DNA of 64,000 bases from Acarospora socialis (Eukaryota > Ascomycota > Lecanoromycetes > Acarosporales > Acarosporaceae). The first letter of the stretch is position 1; each line of letters starts with the position of its first letter. Both the position numbers and the translations under genes were made by a program. Of this stretch, positions 36,013 to 49,000 are shown in pieces. The stretch spans positions 1,054,001-1,118,000 of the forward strand of contig JAMYGW020000010.1 in the NCBI GenBank assembly GCA_025617375.2, read 5' to 3'. The notes under the pieces were generated by a model. The model was given only the letters and a program-made list of their open reading frames with translations. It ran no database searches and had not been told where the DNA came from.

Positions 36013-39000
36013 ATGGGTCCCTTCTGGGCTATCTATGGCCTTGCCATATCTTGTTTGGCGCTCCAGGGCGCCGGACTGACCATGGGAGGGAAGCCGAGTC
36101 AGATCATAAAGCCCTACAAGCGTGCACCCTTACAGGACATCGTCACTTGGGATATACATTCCATCTACGTAAGAGGACAACGGATCGTCTTGTACAGTGG
36201 GGAATTCCATCCGTTCCGGTACGGTTTTGGGGCTTTTCTAGTCTCGGATTGTTTGACGCTGACACCCGCTGCAGGCTACCCGTTCCAAGCCTTTGGTTAG
36301 ACGTTTTCCAGAAAATCAAGGCGTTGGGCTTTAGTGGTGTCTCATTCTATGTCGACTGGGCACTTCTGGAGGGCAAAGAGGGGGACTTCGCTGCTGAAGG
36401 CATCTTCGCGCTAGAACCCTTCTTCGCCGCCGCGAGCGAAGCTGGCATCTACCTAGTCGCCGTAAGTCAATCCACTAAGCCCATACTCCACAGCAGGCTT
36501 AGCAAGTATCAATCAGCGTCCTGGCCCGTACATAAATGCAGAGGTGTCTGGTGGTGGTTTTCCCGGCTGGCTTCAGAGGTATAAGGCGGTCCTGCGAACG
36601 CCTGATTACCTGCCCGAAACGGAGAAGTAATCGTCAATCTGTCCTGAAGGGCTGAGGTTGTTCACTACAGCTTATATGACCTACAGTTATGTCCGACATA
36701 TTGGCCCTATCATAGCGAAAGCTCAGATCACGAACGGTGGGCCAATCATCCTGGTGCAGCCTGAGAATGAGTATACATTCGCTACCGCTGGGACTCTCTT
36801 CCCAAATGCTGCCTATTTCCAGGCTGTCGAGGACCAGTTGAGAGCCACCGGTATTGTTGTGCCATTTATCAGCAATGATGCCGCTCCGATTGGGTTGTTT
36901 GCTCCAGGCACAGGCACCGGCGAAGTCCAGATATATGGGCATGATTCATATCCTCTGGGATTTGATTGTGCTAATCCATACCTTTGGCCTGCCGGTGCCT
37001 TACCAACCAATTATCACCGCCTACATGAAACGCAGAGTCCTAGTACTCCTTATACCATTTCGGAAATGCAAGGTGGCTCTTTCGATCCCTGGGATGGCTC
37101 CTCGTTCAGCAAATGCGCTATACTACTCAATGAGCAGTTCGAGCGGGTTTTCTACAAGAATGATTATAGTGCGGCCATTGCGATCCTGAATATCTACATG
37201 GTGTGTTCCTTGGCGGCTCCAGGCTGATCCAAAGCTCATCTTTTGCAGATATACGGTGGAACCAACTGGGGTAACCTTGGCCATCCTGGAGGTTATACGT
37301 CGTATGACTACGGCGCCGCCATCACTGAAGAGAGACTAGTGACTCGGGAGAAATACAGCGAGCTCAAGCTCGAAGCTAATTTCTTAAGAGCTTCTGGATC
37401 AACTTACTTACTGTTATTAGCTGCCAACGTTGTTAACGGGACTTATGTTGATAATGACGCTTTAGTAACCACTCCTCTGTTCGGCAACAAGACGAGATTT
37501 TACGTTGTTCGCCACGCGGACTACAACTCACAAGCTTCTACGAACTACAAATTGAGCGTATTCACTAGTACTGACATAATTAGCGTTCCTCAGCTCAGTC
37601 CAACACTTACTCTCAATGGACGGGACTCGAAGATCCATGTGAGTGACTATGATGTTGGGGGGATCAACATGCTGTATTCCTCAGCAGAGATATTCACATG
37701 GTCGGTCACATCTCCTCTTCTCTGAGACCAAGGCTGACACTCCAAAGGAAAACATCTGGTTCCAAAACAGTCCTTGTCCTTTACGGTGGTCCTAATGAAA
37801 CGCATGAGGTCGCTTTCTCTGGACGCAATCATTATGAAGTCATAGAAGGCGCTGGACTGAACGTGCAGGCCCGGAATGGAGAGCTTTTGGTCAACTGGGC
37901 AGTCACACCAGACCGCAAGGTAATACAAGTAGAGCAAAGCTTATTCGTTTACCTTCTCGGTATCTATCCCCTCGCGGTCACCGAGCCATGTGACTGATAC
38001 CGTTACAGACCGCAACGACGCGTACAATTACTGGGTCCTAGATCTCGAAGGGCAAAGCCCTGCCAATAACTACACCGTTCCAACGGCAGCCTCGGTCATT
38101 GTCAAGGCCGGTTATCTACTTCGTACCGCAGCAGTAAATGCTTCTGCGTTGTACTTGACGGGTGATATCAACGCCACTACCTCCATTGAGGTCATAAGTG
38201 GGGCTCCAGACGATTGCTCAGAGCTCTTTTTCAATGGCGAGAAGATCCAGTCAGCCCAAGACAAATACGGCGTTGTAACTGGTAGCGTTATCTATACGTG
38301 CCCAGGTTTCGAACTGCCTTCCTTGACGGACCTTGCCTGGAAGTATGTCGATAGTCTCCCGGAGATTCAGTCGAATTACGATGACTCTGCTTGGACGTCC
38401 GCAAACGTGAAGATGAGCAACAATACCGTTCAAAACCAGACCACTCCCACGAGTTTGTTTGCCAGTGATTATGGCTACAACACCGGAAACCTTCTCTACA
38501 GAGGTCATTTCGTTGCTACGGGCGAAGAAGCTAGTCTATACCTCAAGACCCAAGGAGGTAGCGCGTACGGCGCATCAGTTTGGCTTAACAGTACATTTCT
38601 TGGATCATGGGTGGGCATCGACAGGGAATCCAACTACAGTCAAACGCTTGCTTTACCGAACCTTCAGGCCGGGGAACCTGCAATTTTCACGGTGCTGATA
38701 GATCACATGGGGCTTGATGAGGATTTCCGAGTGGGTTCAGATCAGATGAAGAACCCAAGAGGGATCTTGCAATACGCTCTTTCCGGCTGCGAGCAGGCCG
38801 CTATAACTTGGAAGCTTACTGGAAACCTCGGCGGCGAGGATTACCGAGATCACATTCGTGGTCCGCTCAATGAAGGCGGCTTGTACGCAGAAAGGCAAGG
38901 ATTTCACCTTCCAGCGCCGCCCAGTGAACACTGGGTGAGCGGCAAGCCGACTGATGGCATCTCACGTGCGGGTGTGGGCTTCTATACGACATCTTTCAGG

Positions 39001-39435
39001 CTGGACATGCCAACTGGTTACGACATTCCGTTGTCGTTTGATTTCACCAACGCTACAGCTAACGGGGCGGCGGTCTCTGACTATAGGGCCCAGCTGTACG
39101 TCAACGGCTATCAGTTTGGCAAATACGGTAAGCTGTAACAAGAACTCCTGACTTCGTTGATGAGCTTCATCTTTTAGTTCAGAACAGTCCCTTGATCTAA
39201 CAAATGATTGTTGATAGTCAATAACATCGGCCCGCAAACCTCTTTCCCAGTACCCGAGGGCATTCTGGATTATCACGGTGTTAACTACTTGGCGCTATCT
39301 CTGTGGGCTCTTGATGCTGGAGGAGCTAAGATCGAGAACCTACAGCTTGTGTCTCATGCAGTGATTCAATCAGGCTATGGTACAGTAGCGCTGTCGCCCA
39401 TGCCTGCTTACTCGCCACGGTCTGGGGCATATTAG
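36013..39435 (+). CDS. lacA: Secreted beta-galactosidase, GH35 (lacA type)
   Basis: Eight exons (36013-36218, 36275-36461, 36517-36626, 36687-37200, 37249-37700, 37748-37959, 38009-39127, 39218-39435) encode 1005 aa, the usual length for fungal GH35. The enzyme removes terminal beta-galactose from lactose and plant galactans outside the cell. A signal peptide covers about residues 1-22. The acid/base glutamate is E196 (PENEY) and the nucleophile is E294 ([12 protein letters not shown]), close to E200 and E299 of the Penicillium enzyme. [20 protein letters not shown] and [21 protein letters not shown] are also hallmark blocks. The third intron (36627-36686) uses the second of two acceptors. 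Using the first breaks the frame. An out-of-frame ATG lies at 36005, eight bases before the start. Confidence 0.96.
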
Positions 39436-39884
39436 ATCCCGATAGGCTGAGGGTCACCGGAACAGAGTCTGTCCAGCAGACTGTGTAGGCAAGTTAGGGA
39501 GCCTCAAGAGATGGAGGTTTTTTCAAAAAGCTTAACGATAATGTATATCTAAGTTGAAAATATAACGTCCGAGTAATAGGTTATCAATGCTAATTATCTT
39601 GTATGAACGATAACTGCTATGCATTCCATGTACCTAGTGTAGATCATTATGGTTGGCCAACAGTTTTGTAACCTAGCAATCCGAGAACGGCGCTAGTGCA
39701 GCCGACGACGATCCTCAGGGAGGCAGATTTGGGCCTGAATTACACCTGGGTCTAACACCAACTACCAATCACCAAGACTTTTTACACGCCAAAGACTTGA
39801 CTGAAGAGCACTTATCGGCACGAAAGGTGAACATCGCACTATAGGACTTCTGTATACCTCACACCGTGCCAAGCCAGCAACACA
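39436..39884. other. Intergenic region before LEA1
   Basis: 3' end of the beta-galactosidase gene and promoter of LEA1. No gene was recognised. Confidence 0.4.
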
Positions 39885-41069
39885 ATGAGGCTGACGGCCG
39901 AACTGATCCAAAACTCCCTCTCTTACCTCAACCCGCTCAAAGAGCGCGAACTCGATCTCAGAGGTGCGTACCATGGCTGAAAAGAACAGATACTACACAT
40001 ATTGGGTTGAGCTCCATTGATATCATAACCCTCGGACCGCAGGACACAAGATCCCCGCCATCGAGAACCTGGGCGTCGCCAAAGTACCTCCCCCCCCCCC
40101 CACCCCCAAAACTCTCACTTCTCCAGCAGCCCCCTCCCTCGCGGTTGTCCGCTCTACTCCACGACACGAGATAAATCACTGACGCCCATTCCTGTGTGCT
40201 CGCAATAGGATCAGGATGCCATCGACTTCACCGACAACGACATCGCGCAGCTCTCCAACTTCCCGCTCTCGCCGCGCCTGCGCACCCTCCTGCTCGCCCG
40301 CAACCGCGTCACCAGCATCCAGCCCTCGCTCGCCAAATCCATACCCAACCTCACCACCCTCGTCCTCACGGCTAATAATTTCGCCGAGCTGGCCGATCTC
40401 GATCCCCTGAGCGGTTTCACGAAGCTGACGCATCTCGTGTTGCTGGAGAATCCGGTTACGAGACGAGAGGTAGGTGGCTTACTTACTCTGTGTCTCGATG
40501 TACCGCGACCGACAGGAAAGGGCTAGTATGGTTTTTGCGGGGGCTGACTGATTGACGTGACGTCCAGCATTACCGGTATTGGCTCATATGGCGCTGTCCC
40601 ACGGTCCGTTTTCTCGACTACCAGAAAGTCAAGGACGCCGAGCGGCAGAAAGCGACGGAGCTGTTCGGTAGCGTTAAGGAACCGTCTGCTCTCGCGTCGA
40701 AGGTCCGTATCCTCCTCCCATTCCCTCCCTTCCTTCCCTAGCAGCTCCCTCTCTCTCTCTCTTCACCTAATCGGGCCCTCACCCCCAATTTCTACACTCT
40801 CCCACCACCTTCGGCTAACACACATCAATCCACAGATAATGGGCATCAAATCCCACACCTTCGACGTCCCCTCCTCCGCGTCAAACCTCAACGGCACTGC
40901 GTCGTCTGGCGCCGGCGCCGGCGGGAAAGCGTACCGGGTCAAGTTGACGGACAAGGAGAAGAAGAGGGTCGAGGAGATGATTCGGAATGCGAAGAGCTTG
41001 CAGGAGATTACGAGGCTGGAGAGGGAGTTGAATGAGGGGCGCATACCGAGTGGAGCGGCGGAGGGCTGA
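39885..41069 (+). CDS. LEA1: U2 snRNP protein A' (LEA1)
   Basis: Five exons (39885-39963, 40043-40083, 40209-40469, 40568-40702, 40836-41069) encode 249 aa. U2A' is a leucine-rich-repeat protein that binds U2B'' and U2 snRNA stem-loop IV in the spliceosome. The start MRLTAELIQNSLSYLNPLKERELDLRG and the following HKIPAIENLG are diagnostic. They are followed by LRRs (AIDFTDNDIAQLSNFP, LRTLLLARNRV, LTTLVLTANNF, LTHLVLLENPV) and the HYRYWLIWRCPTVRFLDYQKV cap. The C-terminus is a charged helix (TDKEKKRVEEMIRNAKS). The second intron contains a C-run of about a dozen bases just after its donor. The gene is convergent with the MFS gene. Confidence 0.96.
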
Positions 41070-41560
41070 GTGTTTATGTTGTTGGGCGGAAGGCGATCAG
41101 GGAAGGAGTTTGTAGTATATTGTTCTGTAATTGAGGGGATTGTTTTTACGGGAAAAGCTTTGGCTTGGCGCTGGGGGGTTCGTTGTCAGTTTGTGGATAG
41201 AACACTAGTGGTTGGTATCGTCGGTTGACTGTTTAATAAGTCGTTGCCTTCACGAAGAAGATTACTGTTCTCCACAAGGATATTCATGCTCTATTCAAGG
41301 AATTTCAGCTTGAGATTATCCGAGACTCTATACGCCTTGGTTTTCCGAAACACAACCGTCTACCGTAACATTCTCAGAAAGCCCCACCACGGTCGAACTC
41401 TAGGTCTATGGCATCCCCACACCAGGACAAACCCCTGCTTCCATTTCCCCCAGACAACAGAAGAAACAAGTAACCGAAATCCACAAACGCAATTAGCAAG
41501 CCCATTCCTCCGCGATCCATCTGCCGCCCTTGCTTTTATAACCATAAAACTGGAAACACA
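41070..41560. other. Convergent 3' region, LEA1 and MFS gene
   Basis: 3' untranslated regions of both neighbours. No gene was recognised. Confidence 0.4.
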
Positions 41561-43227
41561 TCACTCGACCCTCTTCCGACTCCTCCCCCACGGCAACCCG
41601 CCCCAACACGCCACCATCCCCACAAACAACCCCACACAAATGGGATGCAACACCCACGTGCCCCTCGCCTGCGCCACGATGCCGGTCAAAAACGGCGCCA
41701 CGGCCCCGCCCGCACTGCCCATGGCGCTGATGACGCTCAGGGCACTGACTTGCACGCCTGCCCCTCCCTGGCGTCCTCCACGCGGCAGGTTCCGGGCGAA
41801 GACGGACGTGGCGCAGGGGTAGATGGGGCCGAGGAAGAGGCCGACGACTGCGACGAGCAGGGCGTCGCCGAGGATGTGGAGTTGGGGCACGAGCCAGACG
41901 AGGAGTTGGGAGGCGAGGGCGCCGAGGATGAGGAGCGGGACGGAGAGGTGCTCGCCGAGGAGGTGCGACGGGTGTGTGAGGAGGAAGCGGCCGAGAGTGA
42001 TGCCGGCCCAGAAACCTGCCGCGAGTGGGGGCGTTAGTGGTTGTTGTGCGGGAAAGGGAGGGGGTGGAAGGAATCAGGGGGGGTTATAGTGTACCGGCCG
42101 TGACGTAACCGACCCTCGCCGGATCGCCGTTCCGGTAATTGATCAGGAACGAAATAACCCAGCCGGAGATGGAGACTTCGGCGCCCTGGTAGGCGAAGAT
42201 GAACAGGGCGCCGAGAATGGTCGTCCGGTTGCGGACGGCCTGCTTGAACAGCTGGACTTTGGTTGGCTCCGCCGCTTCGGCTGCCGCCCGGCGTGATGCG
42301 GTGCGTTCGAGCGCAGAGAGCAGTTGGGCTGGTGCGTCCTGCTCGTAGGCTCGGAAGGCCCACCAGGCGAAGACGAGGTTCGCGGCCGTCACGCCGAGAG
42401 TCAGAAGGTAGAAGTGCGCCCAGACGATGCCGTGCGTCGCCATGGCGGTGGCGATCAGCGGGCCGACGGTGCCGCCGATGCCGTAGCTGCCGTGGAAGGC
42501 ACCCAGCGTGGTGGTGCTGTTGACGAGGTTGGCGCAGAAGACGTTGTTGAGGGATAGGTTGACGGCCATGCCGAGGCCGGTCAGGAAGAAGCTGGATTGG
42601 ACCCTATTAGGTCTATACAGCTAAGACTGGGCGAGCGTGAGGGACGACTTACGCGACAACGACTACTGGAAACGGTGGCGTGCACACAATCATAACGTAA
42701 GCGGCGATCATGACCGCTTCGGCCAACATCAGTGCCTTCGCGCGTCCGAACCTCGCCTGAAGAGCATGCGTCATGAAGGCTGCACTGATGAAACCCAGAG
42801 CATTCGTGACGAAGATGAGGGAGACCATGCCATATCCGATCTGGTAGTCCCGCTCCATGTACGGGATGAGAGCACCGGGCGCGGAGTCGTTCAGGCCGTT
42901 TCCAAGGCACATCAGACACGCGCTGAGAAATCTCCACTTGTTGATCGACGGGTTGTTGAGACTTTGCACCGGCACGGCAGCATCATCGCTCGGGCTGGGC
43001 GGCCGGCTTATTTCTAGCTCGTTGGGTGTGACTGGTGTTTGGGGTCCGCTTGCTTTAATAGGGGTTCCAGGACCGTTATACCGGCTGCCCCAGGTCATTT
43101 CATCCAGTTCGTAGGCATTGGGGCCGGAAGGTCTGGCGTGGTAATCTTTGTTAAAGACCGGTGATGGTCCAGTAATGGGAGTTGCGCTGTCATGATTGAT
43201 GAAAGCACTGAATGAATGAGTAGACAT
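41561..43227 (-). CDS. MFS transporter (BSC6-like group)
   Basis: Three exons (43227-42653, 42603-42095, 42015-41561) encode 512 aa. The introns are 49 and 79 nt. A soluble N-terminal tail of about 95 residues precedes some 11-12 hydrophobic helices. The first reads WRFLSACLMCLGNGLNDSAPGALIPYM, where the GNGLNDSAPGALIPY block is typical of a fungal MFS group that includes yeast BSC6. A long cytoplasmic loop with basic and alanine-rich sequence separates the two halves. The last part has LGPIYPCATSVFARNLP and SAMGSAGGAVAPFLTG. The substrate is not predictable from sequence, and the BSC6 comparison is from memory. The start is the first ATG. The gene is divergent from the eIF1AD-like gene. Confidence 0.88.
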
Positions 43228-43632
43228 TCCCGCCTATATAAGAAAGCAGTTGACGATGCACGGTTCAATTACTGCTTGAAAAGTCGAGGAGGAGATATAT
43301 GAACCTTTATATTCAATGTTCAAGCTAAGAAATGCAGAAGTGGACAGCTATGGAGAATGAGAGGTTCATATCATGACAACATTGTTAAATGCCGCATGTG
43401 CTGAATGACATGCTTGATTAGAAATGTTCTGTGACTCTTAATCCAAATATCGGAGTAACTGTACAGATCCTTGAAGCTCGATTTATTGTTGAGGTCCACA
43501 ATCTGCTTCGCTTTCGGTGGAGATGTTCCCGATCCAAAATTGCAAGCACGTGTCACACTAACTCTGCAACTCCGACTCGGCTCACTTTCTACCTTCGTCA
43601 GAAGGTAACCTTGCTTTGAACAACTTAATCAG
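43228..43632. other. Divergent promoter, MFS and eIF1AD-like genes
   Basis: About 400 bp, fairly AT-rich. No specific site was recognised. Confidence 0.35.
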
Positions 43633-44111
43633 ATGGGTCGTCCAAAGCGGAATGTCCTCGCGACAGCGGAAGAAACGTTGACTCCTCCAGCGTCACTATC
43701 GGACGGTCAATTGATTGCCCGTGTCGTCAAGGCTCAAGGTAAAAATCTCTACATGGTCGACTTGCCGGCTGGAAAATCCATCTTGGTAGAATTGCCGTCT
43801 CGTTTCCGGTCCACGATATGGTTGAAGCGCGGTGGATATGTCTTGGTCGATACGAGAACTTTCGATGACCGGGACAACAAACTGGAAGGGGAGATTGTCA
43901 ACGTTGTCAGGGACGAGAAGCAGTGGCGGAAGGAGACATACTGGTCTGTGCAGTTACCTATTGGCTGAGCTGTAGCTTAGATCAACTGACTCATGCCTCC
44001 ATTAGGCCCAAGGAGTTTGCAAAGAAGTCGTCCTATTCAAACGATAGTGAAGACGATGACTCTGTAGTTGGCAAGATGCCACCGAGCAGCGAGTCTGAGG
44101 AAGAAATGTAG
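43633..44111 (+). CDS. eIF1A-domain protein (eIF1AD-like)
   Basis: Two exons (43633-43943 and 44006-44111) encode 138 aa. The 62-nt intron has a GTCTGT donor, a CTGAC branch site and an ATTAG acceptor. The protein has an S1-like OB fold of the eIF1A type (LIARVVKAQGKNLYMVDL, LVELPSRFRSTIWLKRGGYVLVD) and a short acidic serine tail (NDSEDDD, SSESEEEM). It corresponds to animal EIF1AD and its fungal relatives, putative nuclear RNA-binding proteins implicated in 40S subunit maturation, not the translation factor itself. Its stop is 32 bp from the stop of ALG3 on the other strand. Confidence 0.92.
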
Positions 44112-44143
44112 GAGGTCTGGCATTGGTGTCGACCGCACATCCA

Positions 44144-45664
44144 TCACTCCACGTGCGGATGTTTATCTCTCTCAGCGTCGTGCACACTGTTGGCATCTTT
44201 AAAATCTTTCTTGGTCCCCCACCACACACCTATGACCTGCACGGCTAGACACGCAACAACGACCATCGAACTCATATCGGTGCTCGGATAGACGTTCCAC
44301 GCCCATTCCTGCGCCGCCCAAACAGTGTACAGCAGTACGGGATGCAATCCTGCTCTCCACAACAGAAACGGCGTTGCCCAGGCGATATAGGCGAAGAACT
44401 GGTAATGCAAGCTCCGCGCACAGAGCATACCAATGGCATTGGCCGACAGTGTGGTTGTGAGTATAAAGCGGGGTGTAAGGTGAAGAGGTTTTTGTTCTGG
44501 AGTTGAAGCCGGAGGAGACTGCAATACGCTGCGGATGAAAAGCGGTAGCGGGAGGCCCGTCGGCTTGATCCAACGATTTGCGAGGAAAAGCGCAAGGAGC
44601 ATTAAGTGTGCACAAAGCAGAATAATCGAGAAGTTGCGTGATAGAAAGACTTGCTCGCCCGCGAATCGCCAATTGACTGTCCACTTGTACAGGAATTGTC
44701 TACTAAACTCAAATGAGCGTGACAGATATCCCAGTGCATTCGTCGGCAGGAATGGTAGCGCAAGAACAACCTAATAAGCTCTGGTCAGTCTCGCACGGAG
44801 TCAAGTCATGATCATACGTACATGCAGCTGCAGCATGAGCACAGCTTGCCGAATAGCCCTCTGCAACCCCAGCGCCTGTAGAAGCACGATCCCCACAGCC
44901 GGCAACGCTAGCAAGAGACTCATCTTGACACCCACACCTACAGCATACACCAGCGATCCAACCGTCCACATGCGACGCTGGTAAGCGTAGATAGCCACGA
45001 ACAGCGCGCCGATGGCGAAACAATCGTTGAACAACCGTAGGAGGAAGATACTGTGCAACCTCTTCGACAGGACCAGCAGAGGGATGACATACGGTGGCGC
45101 CTACAACTCGGCCCATCCGTAAGCCAGCGTCCTCAAATCGTCCCCGCCCCCGCTCTCTTTGTTCCAGTGTCCATCGTGCTGTCCCTCTCCTCCCACCAGA
45201 AGAACTGCAAGTGGAAACCACCCACCTTTGCCATCCGATAGCAACCAATCACAACCGCCAAAACCCCCACATACAACCCGGCAAACAGCACCTGCGCAAG
45301 CGCAATATTCCTCCCCTGGTCCGTAAGGTAGTACAGCGCGGTGTAGATATAGACATGCGCGGCCGGATAGACGAGCGGGCCGGTGCCGCCTTTAATGAGA
45401 GTGTAGTCGCGCTCGCCGGCGACGTATTGTGCCACCTGTTGCATGTAGGCTTGCCAGTCTATCTCCGTGTCTGTATGAGTTGTGAGTTAGTTCCGTGACG
45501 GGGTATCTCCTAGATTTTAGAAGGGGGGTGTGAGAGGTCTTACAGGGGACCTTTCGGACTATGAGGGTGCAGAGCAGCACTTCGAAGACGAGGAGGAGGG
45601 GGGAGAGCCATTTAGTGTATTTGGGGTTGGATAGGAGGTCGATTGAGCGAGCGTAGAGATTCAT
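44144..45664 (-). CDS. ALG3: ALG3 alpha-1,3-mannosyltransferase
   Basis: Four exons (45664-45544, 45470-45226, 45100-44822, 44770-44144) encode 423 aa. ALG3 adds the first lumenal mannose (alpha-1,3) from dolichyl-phosphate mannose to Man5GlcNAc2-PP-dolichol in the ER, an early step of N-glycosylation. Family blocks are [33 protein letters not shown], the [19 protein letters not shown]-type helix, RLFNDCFA and GVKMSLLL, then [11 protein letters not shown] and, near the end, [19 protein letters not shown]. There are about 10 hydrophobic helices. The introns are 73, 125 and 51 nt. The gene lies tail-to-tail with the eIF1AD-like gene. Confidence 0.96.
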
Positions 45665-46067
45665 TGAGTTTTGGCGGTGCGGTTTGCTGCTGATGAAGGA
45701 GAGAACACGCTTGTGGTTTAAGACTTGTCACGAAAGCACGTGAAACTTACTTTTGGGGAACTTTCATGTGAGTTATCCCAATTGTTACCGACAGAGGGTC
45801 GATTTATTGCTTTTACATCGATCATTGATAATGGCTGAAGATTAGCAAGGACGGTGCTGGGGACAAGTGTAGTGGATGTGAAAGGGAGAAGCGTAAGCCC
45901 TGAACGACTGATAGTGTATCTTCTTAAAGCATGTCTGCCTCCCGAGTAATTCATAAAAAGCTCTCAGTAGATAAAGCCGACCACGGTATTCCCTGACAAT
46001 ACAGTACTCCAAACCACGCCCCTGCTCCATCACTTCTCAATTTCTACGCCGGACCCCTGGTGATGCA
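45665..46067. other. Intergenic region, ALG3 promoter and VPS15 3' end
   Basis: About 400 bp between two minus-strand genes. No gene was recognised. Confidence 0.4.
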
Positions 46068-49000
46068 TCATTGGAAGACGTAGATAACTCCCGATCTATC
46101 CACCGAAATCGTCATCCCGTACGGCACCTCCAACAGCGCCACGTCGAGTATCAAGTCCAAGTGGTTCTTGAGCAGCTGTTGCTGCTGCATCGAGATGACG
46201 GTCGACCTTGGTGGTCTTCCGTTCCGTCTCTTGACCGAAGTGTTTGAGGGAGTCCTATTCCCGGGCCCTGCATTTGGAGCCGTAGGTCCAGGTTGAGGGA
46301 GCCGTTCAGTGTTCAGCGTTATGTTGGGTGGGATTTGCGAGGAAGTGAACGAAGGCTTGCCCTCTTCTACATCCAGTCCGCTGATGACCATCGATGCGTC
46401 AACGCGAGTGATATCCCAAAACCTGACCTTCTGATCCGAGCCACCGGTGATGAAGAAGCCGTACTTCGTTTCGCGTCCGTCTTCAGGAGCATCTAAACCC
46501 ACAGCGAGCGCTCGCATCCCTCTGTCAACGCTGCCTGTCCCCGTTGGCTCCAGCGCAGTGGCGAACCGCCCAAGCATGCCCTCCGGCTTTTCTTCATCAA
46601 CCTTCCAAGGTTCATAGCTTTTGAAGCCATCTCTGTTAGCCCCAGCTCGGTAGACCTCGCGGCACTGCACATTTGCACTGGCAATGTCCCATACGGTGAT
46701 CTCGTTCTGTCCCGTGCCGCCAGCCACGCAAACCCATCTACCTCTTCCTTTGAGCGGATGAATGTGGAGACGATGTATGGGTGTGGCTCCAGAAAGACCC
46801 CATGCCTTGAGCCGAAGCCGGAAGCGAAGGTCCCAAAGATCAAGGACGCCATGCGACGTGCCAACGAGCAACCACGTATGCTTTTTATCCAGGCAGAAGC
46901 AAGTGGGCGTCCCGTGGTGGATTGGATTTTCGAGCGTGTATAGAATCGACATGGTTCTTAGATCAAGCGCATGAATCCGGGATGCATTCGTAGCCATGAG
47001 CAGAATCGAATGGCTGTCGGCCCGGAAGTGCTCACACCAGATGGCATACTCGCCATCCGGGAGTTGAAAATTTCGTAACAGTCGAAGTTTGCCGTATTTC
47101 GTTGTCCCGCCGGCAGTTGCTAGGTCTACCTTTACGGCATGAACACTTCCATCAGTAGCGGCGCTTAGGAAAGTGTGAGTGTTCTCGACAAAGGTAATGC
47201 ACTTGACCTTCGCTCCAACAGAATGGTTATGCGTTTGTCGGGACCGATGTGCCAGATTCTTCTCAAGCCGTGCCCCATCCCAGACTTTCACGGTGCCATC
47301 GTCCGAGGCTGTCAGGAAGAATTTATGATCAGGGGATATGACGACACGGTTAATCGCGCCAGTGTGCTCGCCAAAGGTTGCTACCAGAGTTCCTTCCGGC
47401 CGCCAGGGCTTGTCTGACTCCTGTCCACTGCTTTTAAGAATCGGATGTCGCCGACTGATGGGAGGTATCAAGGGTCCAAAGTCGATTAGATCAGTGGGAT
47501 AATTCTCCGCATAGAGGGAGTCGAGGAGCTGAAGCACATGTGGATCGTTGCCATCATACGTATGAGATGGTTGTGGTTGTAGCTGAGTTACGTCCCTTGC
47601 TGTATCTTCCTTAGAGATCATTGCGAGTGGGGACGGTGCCAAGCTGTGACGAGGGAAAGGTCCATCAACCTTGCCGAACGCTGTTGTGGATGTTGTACTG
47701 GTTTCTGCTGCCGATTTGAAAGTGTCTCTCCTAGTTAGAAGATTCATGGCGCTGGACCTGTTCCTTACTGCACGGTCCCGATCTTCTGACCTTCCATTCC
47801 CGAGTGATTCGGTAGGAGTAGAGAAGCCATCCCTGTCGACGCCACCGTTGGCGCTAGGGCTGGGCAGTCTCAGCAATTTGCGCCGCGCTTCAGCATCAGA
47901 ATTTGGTTCTGACGAAATCTGGGACTGATTGCGCGTACTTGGAGGTACTGATATGGGCGATGTAAGTTGAGGCGATGCGCGACTTGAACCCGGCGCCACT
48001 ATTGGCAGAGACATGGAGGAAGGGCGATCATCTCTTGTCTCTCTTCGGCTGTTCATGTTGGACTTCCTCTGACGAGCCAGGGTATCGTCAATTGAAGTCG
48101 ACGCATCCAATAAAGCGTCTGCAATGGTATGTGGGCGTTTTCCACCGCCTTCTCCATGGCGCACCTCTTGTGATGAGTTCGATCGAGTATCCTGGGCCAG
48201 CTTTTCATCGAAGAATATTGTCTTCGGCGTTACATTGACGTCTTTTAGAACAATGACATTGTTCAGTTGCGATACTTCGCGGGCTGATTGTTCCCTCGAT
48301 TTCTTGGGAGCCATTCGCCAGATATACTCTCTCAAAGCAAGCAGTTTCCATTCGTCGTCAGTTCCCATCCCTAGATTTCGGAGTCGACTAAGCCACTGTT
48401 CATCCTCTTCGTTTCTAGGAACTCTGTTAAGAGCATTAGGACCGAGCTCTAGAGATGAAATGGTCGGAATCGTGTCTTGTCCAGAGCCGAAAGAAAATGT
48501 ACGCTGCTGTTGCGCAGGTTTCCAGAAGATACCCTTTTCAGCCGTCGTAGCCCACGTTACAGCCATATCCAAGACTGCTCTTGGCAAGGGCTTCTTCAGA
48601 GCATCCAGGATTCTCAATTCGGTGTAATCAGTCAGATACGTTTTGAGATATGGACGAATGAGGGGCATAATGATGCAGTGATTGTCCGCGGACGACAGAA
48701 ACTTGGTTGCGGAGGATACAAAGTGGGCCGATGCTTCGCGGATCCAGGTGTTCGGGTGCATGGTGAAACGTCCGACAACATCGATGAGGTCCCAAATCTT
48801 GGACCGTTGGAACAGTCCAAGCTCGGCCATGTTGGCAAATGAGGTCAGAACTCTCTCTATGACAAACTCTTCAGGATCCGTCAGAGCCTGAACCATAAGC
48901 GGGAGAATGAATTCTTCCAAACTTGTCGTGCCGACGAACGTTGCCACACCCACGATGGTCTCGAAGAAGGCACACTTGAGTAACCAGTCCTTGTCATTCA

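Noticed and set aside
36517-36690. Apparent in-frame stop in the beta-galactosidase gene, suggesting a pseudogene
   Set aside because: A 60-nt intron (36627-36686) with GTAATC donor and CTACAG acceptor removes the stop and restores the conserved NYVRHIG reading.
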